Source: Valencia hispanica (taxonomy: Eukaryota; Chordata; Actinopteri; Cyprinodontiformes; Valenciidae). From it: a stretch of 64,000 nt of DNA. Below are positions 57,657-64,000 of the stretch, one piece after another. The stretch is taken from assembly GCA_963556495.2 (NCBI GenBank), contig OY747709.1:17936900-18000899 (forward strand). Direction: 5' to 3'. The notes under the pieces are model-generated. The model was not told the origin of the DNA, searched no databases, and worked only from the letters and a program-made list of their open reading frames with translations. The first letter of the stretch is position 1. The number at the start of each line of letters is the position of its first letter. The position numbers were made by a program, and so were the translations under genes.

Positions 57657-60585
57657 AGATTCAAAGTAGCAGTTTTTTGGGCACTGTAGGCCTGTTAGCA
57701 GACTCTGTTGTAATGAGGCCCAGTGAGGCTCAGAGCGGCATATTCATTCTCTCAATGGTCCTCCCTACTCGCCCCTTTCATCTCATCCGCTAATCCTTCC
57801 TTTGCAGATTCCCTAGGTAAGGTAAAGAGATGTAACAGTGCAGTGGTAGCAGTTCACCAGTTCGTGTTAGGGAACACTTCTGATATGGGCTATTGTAACT
57901 TTGTCTCACAAGGGAAAGCTGACTTGAGGGTTTCCATGCCTACTGCATGTTAAAAAGAAGATGGCAATGCAATTACTTTTTTTTTTCTCCCGAGTACTTG
58001 TTGGAAGTTTTCTTTTTGTCAGGAAGCAACTAATCTTGTTCTTTATGTGAGACAGGGGAACATATTGCCATACAGCTAAAGATAACCCTGCATAACCCGC
58101 TCTAATGATGTGAAAAGTTCAACATTAAAAATGAAAATCCCATCAGCAGCTTAGACTACTGTTGGTGAGAAAGTACTGAAAATAATAAACACAGATATTT
58201 TAAACAAAATTTTGAAATGCAGTATTGGAAAAAATTCCAACTTAAACCTCCAAGTAGTTTTTGGCTTTCATAGGTTGTAAAGGCAAATCCCTTGAGATTA
58301 ATGCAAGCCCAGCATTACGACACTATTTTTGCAGCCTTTTTGAGCCTCCCAACCCCCCCTCCAAATTAACATCTTACACCAGATAAAAATAATAAGAGAT
58401 TTTATTTGCTGTAGTAAAAATATTCAAAATTGACTACATATAAAATAAAATAAATATACATTTGAGGCTGAACTGCTCCTGCTTCTTAACATTAGACCTG
58501 CTGCTGCTGCAGTGATGTATCTTTGTAAAAATGTGGCCATGGACTGAGTTGGCTCATTTGGATGAATAACCGAAGCAAGTTCCTCCGTCGGGGTTGCTCT
58601 GCTATTTCTTGATGTCGTCTTTAGGTTGTGTTTAGTAAAATGATAGTCCTAGTGAATGGCAATAGCATATTTCTTTTGAATTATAAACCTAATCGGACTG
58701 TTTAAAAAAATAAATCAAATTGGCTACATTCGTTGTTGGAAAAATTTAAACTGCTGTAGACTGAAACACTTTTTGAACAAACTTGAATAACTTAAAGAGA
58801 AGAAAGTCCACAATGTTGCTCTCGAAGGCCATACTATAGATCTCAGCTTGGGTTGGGAAGTTAAGAAGGTTAGTTGAAGCACATAAAAGAACATTGCCAG
58901 GGATGCATTTTATTTTCAGTTGTCTACTGAACAGGTATGAAAAACACCAGCAGGTTACAAAAAACATATTTCTAAATCAGGATTCTACAGAGCCTCCTCT
59001 TACTGTGTTCCCTCGCAATAAATTTGCATGGCCTTGCAATACATTTTGCAGTCCCTCACAATAATAAAGCATTTACTAGTCAGTTTATGCAGCACCTTGA
59101 ATATTGAAAGTCTTCCTGCCGCAATATAAGGTTTTTGTATGGCCTTTACATGTACTTTAATAAACATGTAAGTTTTATATCTTTACTTCAAGATACAAAT
59201 GTCCCACAAACCTAACAGGTAACAGGTAAAACATGAGCTTTACAGCCCTGCTTAAAACATAAACATGAAACATGAGTTCTTTACGAACACGCATGTGCAT
59301 AATTTGACAAAATTCAGAAAGGTTATCTTAATAATTTGAATTGACCTTGTTCTTCATTTAAACAAGTTTGGCCCCTTTGGTAAGTCTTTCATGATTTAGA
59401 ATATGAGTCCTTGTCAAGTGGCTTGTCCAGTTTTGGGTTACACAGCCTTTTATTTCATTCACAAAAATAGTTTATTGTGTATTTCTATGCTGTGCTGTTC
59501 TTTCTTATAAATAGGTACGTCTTTAAAGATTTATTTATAAATGCTGTTACTTTACTAGGACAGTTACCATGCAGCACAAAGTATACTCAAACAATTAAAG
59601 CATTTTGTTTATTGCAGATTCAATCCAGAAATGGTCGTCTTCTTGTCTGACTTGAGCTTGAATGACTTAAATGTTGTGGAAGTGCTTTCTCTCAGCTTGT
59701 GTACTACATAAGGGGCTTAAAATGGTCTCATTTCCTGACTTAAACTGTCAGAGGACAGACTCCAAGATGAGATAGCTTAAATAATTATGCTTCAGGAAGT
59801 GCTTTGATAGCTTTGTAACTGTCCTTCTGGGATCAAGTTGTTTTATTTGAATGTTCATCCGTATTGCTACTCTTTTCTCTCTCCCCCAACACATTTAATC
59901 AGTTGGTTACTATGGTAATGAAAAAAAGGTGAATCAATCTTTGCTTCCTTTCCTACTTTTCCCTTTATGATATGTGTTGATGAATTCAAACACATTTGAA
60001 TGTATCGAAGTGGATTCCAGATTCTTGTCAAGATGTACATTCACTGCATTTGTGGTATTTGTTGTACATTAAGGCTGTATGTATATTAAGGCAGTAAAAT
60101 CACTGAAAATGTATTAATGGATGTAACAGAAGACTCAACTAATTATAATGGAGCGCTAAAGTAATTTCTGAATTATGTTCTCTCTTTTTTGCATTTGGCT
60201 TGCCGCAGTCCTTCTCAGACCTTATTGCTAGTGTCACCTTAGTTAATGTGAATTTTTTCAACTGCCACCAACTGACATTTTAAAAGTATTTGATTTGTTT
60301 TGCTATGTCATAAAAGCAAAGAAGCAAATAAGGCAAAATAGCCTTTTTCTCTGTTAGCATAACCACTTTTGTGCCTGTGTATCATCATCCTTTATATCTA
60401 TTTATTCACTACTAATTGATTTCTTTGCCTGCTCAACGGCATAACTTTATACTTAGCTGAAGGAACCTAGTAAGTAAAACTACCCTTAAAAGAAGCTGGA
60501 CTCTCAGGTTCTTGCAATACTTTAGCTGCAAATCAATAACGCTCTATGGTAAAAGAATCAAAGGATCATTATTGTCCTTAGCCTC
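57657..60585. other. Non-coding stretch
   Basis: AT-rich unique-looking sequence without a recognisable gene. An acceptor-like TTCCTTTGCAG and a donor-like CTAG|GTAAGG lie only nine bases apart at about 57,803-57,820, most likely by chance. Confidence 0.45.
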
Positions 60586-60693
60586 TGTTTTGGTCTACCA
60601 TAAAAAATCCTAATAAAATAGATCACAGATTGTGATTGAAGTGATACAAAATGTGAAAATAAATTAAGGGCAACGAAAACTTTTGCAAGGCAC
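60586..60693. repeat. Tc1/mariner-like terminal-repeat fragment
   Basis: AAAATCCTAATAAAATAGAT followed by AAAATGTGAAAATAAATT and AAAACTTTTGCAAGGCACTC is the right arm of the inverted-repeat family seen at 34,290, 37,655 and 48,925. The left arm is missing. Confidence 0.6.
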
Positions 60694-62300
60694 TCTGTGT
60701 TCTATTAATAAACCTGTTTCTCTAATAGACCCTTCAGTACAAAATTGAGCTGTTATCCATTTTACTCCAGTGAACAGCAGCAAACAGGAAGCTTTTAAAG
60801 AGAGGAAAGTAAAGTGAACTATTACACTCTGTGCCAAACTGATTATGGGCAACTTATCTTTTCTTTTTTTTTTTTTTTTACCAAAAACGACCATAAACTT
60901 TCCACACTATAGTAATAAACATCTCAATGAAATTATTTAGCATTACTCTGAGGTTAACAAAAACAGATTTATTCTATGGCATTATCTTAATCACCCCCAA
61001 AGACTGTTTTAGAAAATAATATTTACTTTAACTGACTTGAAGTAACATCTTGAAACAAAATCTGCCAGACTGCTTTTATGCTATTTGGGAGCGCATGATT
61101 TCTGTAAATACCGGCAGCAGATGGTCAAAGGATTAAATGCATGTTAGGCAGAGACAAACTTGAGCTTTATAGTGATCTTCAAAACAAACATATGAGCAAT
61201 GAAGGATGGTGGCACAGCATAGGTCTGGCAGGCAGAAATGGGATTGTTGGGAAATGTCTGAGAAAGGGAAATTTTAGAAACAGTACCCCTGATCATTTTG
61301 GCAGTGAGAGAAAAATGGTCAACTATCTCGATTATAGATTTATTCATCTGTTCTGTAAATAAAATAATAAAAATGAAAATAATAAATGAAAGAAGCTTCC
61401 ACTCTTTCTTTTGAAAGTTAGCTCCACTCCTGCCCCTGTTTTGTTAGTATCTGTGTGTTTCATAGCTAGAATACATATATTCTAGCTCTAAGGGAATCAT
61501 TTCTGAACTGCAATTTTTCTATTAGATATATGTGATGTTATGTTACTTTATAAAAATAATCCTTCACTTCCCAATTTTCATCCTATATAATAGATAAGCT
61601 CATTAATATTTATATACATTGGCCACATGAGTTTTTATGTTAACCAATGAGTCAAAAAGAAATTCTGCAGTATATGCATGAATTACTGACTTGTTCCATT
61701 ACTGAAAAACAGTGTTGACAAACTATGGAGTCTAGTTATATTTTTGCTTTTAAATATAATTATGCAACTACTGTTGTTTCCCCCGTTCCCTAATCTCAAT
61801 TCTCTACTCTCAGATTTTTTGAAAAAATAGCAGTTTTAAGGTTTAAACCTGTACTGTAATCAACCTTGTGAAATTTACCAACAACTAAGAAATGAAGGAT
61901 AGAAAATTATATGGTAAAGTATACAGTCATGGTACTTTGAAAATATTATCTCTATGAATTCAAGGGTTTTAACATGGCCGGACATTTGCAGGCTTTCAAA
62001 TTTTCATTAAATTTAGAAACCAACAATCTAATTTGGGGTCTAATTATCTGAATCTAGCTTCAAGTCTACAGAACCACTCACACAGATTCCACCAAGTCAT
62101 TATTTATTACAGGAAGACAAAGCCATTTCTTAAAATGGAAAAAAAAACAGGAGAACATTCCATTAAAGTAGGTAGGTAGATGTATGCAGATATTTATGAG
62201 TCAGGAAATGCCTCAAAGATATCCTGTTTTTTACATTTGCTCACATCTACAAGTAAGCAATATTACATAACATTATATTTTACCTAAATGGAACTTTGAT
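60694..62300. other. Non-coding stretch
   Basis: AT-rich; poly-T run at about 60,862-60,879. No recognisable gene. Confidence 0.45.
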
Positions 62301-62301
62301 A

Positions 62302-62447
62302 TGCCCTGTGATGAACTGGCGACCTGTCTATGATGCACTACTCCTCTCCCAAATGACCGCTAAAGATAGGCAAAATCTCCACTGCGACCCTGCAACGAAA
62401 AGCAGGTTAAGATAATGGATAGATGGATCCATGGATGGATGGATGGA
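62302..62447 (+). repeat. LINE/SINE-like tail with short ATGG repeats
   Basis: TGCCCTGTGATGAACTGGCG followed by CTCCCAAATGACCGCTAAAG and GCGACCCTGCAACGAAAAGC, then ATGGATAGATGG and ATGG repeats. This is the same tail as at 49,739-49,821, a very common teleost repeat end. Confidence 0.65.
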
Positions 62448-64000
62448 ATTCTGATATACAAGGTTGAATGAGGGCTCAAGTTTATCTTGTCACCTCACAC
62501 AATGAGCAGAATGCAGAAAAGAGTGGCATCCTGGTGTCAACAAGTCCCCATAACAACATTTTTCATTAAAGGCTTTTCTAGACATCTTTATGTGCACAAA
62601 CTGCTTTTGTGCCATTGCTTTTGGAAGGCCCTGTTCATACAAAAACACACAATACCCTAAAATGTAAAGAGGTGTTCTTTGTTTTTAGCATGACTGTGTA
62701 ACACCAGAATTTATTACAAACTAGACTGATCTCGCTATTGATGAATAGATTAAATAACCCTAACTTCTTTGTTCTGTTGCACCATTAATTACATTTGATG
62801 GCACAACTCGACAATGTCATCCCTATATCAAACAAGAAGAAAAATTGTTTTTAAAATAGTTTGTCATTTTCCTGTTGAAATGTAATTTTAAAATAAAAGG
62901 ATGGCTGTGTGCTCCCAGTGTCTGCATATAACACCTGAAGAACAGCATATCAAAATGTCAATTCATTGTATTATCATATCTCAATGTATTTTCAACAGAA
63001 GGCCTAACCTCACTTTAATTTGTTCCAATATTTTACTTCACTTTCGTTTCCCTTGTTACTAACACCCATTTAAATAGAGTTCACTCTGTCAATTAGTATG
63101 CCCTCTGCCAGTAATAGGAGAATTATGCTAATATTCATTTATCAAGGAAATGTTCATTTTTCTGGAGATCAGAGGTTAGATTTCAGCAAAGTAAAGCACC
63201 TTAAGTATGAGGGAGATTTAAGGGCTTCTTAATATTCAGAGCAGAAGGATAGACTAGGAACTGAAAATAGGAATGGTCAGTAAAATCAGAAAGGTTAACA
63301 TGTAAAGGGGCAATAATGAGTGGAAATTCACCCTTTAATTTATTTGCCAATTGTCTGTAAATGCTGTGTTACAACAGCAATAGCAGTAAGCTACAGTGGT
63401 TTAATCGATTTGCTCTTCTCTTACATTCAAAGTATAACCAGTTGCTTTTTATTGTACCTTCAGAAAGAAAATTAAATTGTCATGTAGAAGAAATGTACAC
63501 CCTGTGAAAGGTAGTGTGTCTTTATCATATATTTTGACATACAGATATTTCTAATAAGTTCTAAAACAATGTTGAAAAAAAGAAATAATACAAATAACAA
63601 CATTTTGTTAAATGTAATAAGAAATTTGTAGTAAGAAATACATTTAGACACCCTAACATTTATTCCTACTTAAAATGCTTAAATTGGACAGAAAAGTGGG
63701 CTGGAGAACACAAAACCACAACATTAGCAATATCTCAGGTCTTGAAAAACCTCTGTCTTTAGACTGGGCTTAGCTTGTTCTTTGCTTCAATAGAAATTAT
63801 AATCATCTGTATCGCATACCATATCTGTCATTAGATTCCCTCCAGACTTACACTCTACACACTAAAAAAACTCAAACATAATCAGAAGTCAAGGTAATGG
63901 GGTAAAAGTAAGGGAAAAACTTCAGCAAGTGTTGTATCTTCCTAAGAGAACAGAACGAATGTCCACACGGCAGGAATACAGTTTAGCTGGTTTTTTTTAC
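62448..64000. other. Non-coding stretch to window end
   Basis: No recognisable gene. A low-repeat patch around 63,100-63,235 contains the octamer-like TATGCTAATATTCATTTATC and could be regulatory. Confidence 0.4.

Noticed and set aside
57790..57825. Nine-base microexon between TTTGCAG and GTAAGG
   Set aside because: Splice-like words this short occur by chance and there are no neighbouring exons.
1..64000. CRISPR arrays, bacterial operons, riboswitches or phage genes
   Set aside because: All recognisable content is eukaryotic transposable elements; no prokaryotic signals are present.

Overview
The window looks like teleost fish DNA, probably intergenic or from one or more very large introns. 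It is AT-rich, and I found no convincing host protein-coding exon, tRNA, rRNA or microRNA gene. What can be annotated is almost entirely transposable elements of types typical of ray-finned fish: L2-like and RTE/Rex3-like LINEs, TTAA-flanked elements with a THAP exon, Tc1/mariner and hAT elements, a tRNA-derived SINE, Ty3/gypsy-type LTRs, and an endogenous retrovirus. The exact species cannot be read from the sequence.

Layout. 1-4.4 kb is mostly unrecognised sequence with a few repeat fragments. 4.4-4.9 kb is a decayed Tc1-like fragment. From about 4.9 to 22.0 kb lies one L2-like LINE on the + strand (about 5.35 kb net), split by three later insertions whose target-site duplications I could locate: a TTAA-flanked Kolobok-like transposon (6,274-7,724), a minus-strand L2-like LINE (8,285-11,365), and a 7.2-kb endogenous retrovirus on the minus strand (12,031-19,233). 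Its reading frames continue across the LINE and retrovirus junctions, and across the transposon junction up to a downstream frameshift.

22.5-23.0 kb is a tRNA-derived SINE with two adjacent perfect hairpins. 26.7-30.7 kb holds three more LINE fragments, one of them split by a solo LTR. 34.3-38.1 kb holds two Tc1-like inverted-repeat elements, one containing a small hAT element, and a second THAP-bearing TTAA element. 39.5-44.25 kb holds an RTE-type LINE fragment, a TTAA element with a tiny foldback element nested in it, and a long minus-strand Rex3-like LINE. 44.7-46.0 kb holds a lone Tc1-type terminal repeat and a Ty3/gypsy LTR with its leader/gag start. 49.7-49.9 kb has a LINE tail and an (ATGG)n array. 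51 and 56.5-57.6 kb hold hAT-like elements. 53.5-55.7 kb is a nearly complete Tc1-like transposon inside an old antisense LINE remnant. The last 6 kb is mostly unique-looking AT-rich sequence.

The retrovirus is the most informative element. Its two 376-bp LTRs differ at only two positions, so the insertion is recent. Yet the internal region has lost the reverse transcriptase/RNase H core and carries stops and frameshifts in gag, pol and env. That fits a defective copy mobilised by proteins supplied in trans. Gag and protease share one frame separated by a UGA in a UGA-CUAG context, a known efficient readthrough context. The primer-binding site looks like tRNA-His.
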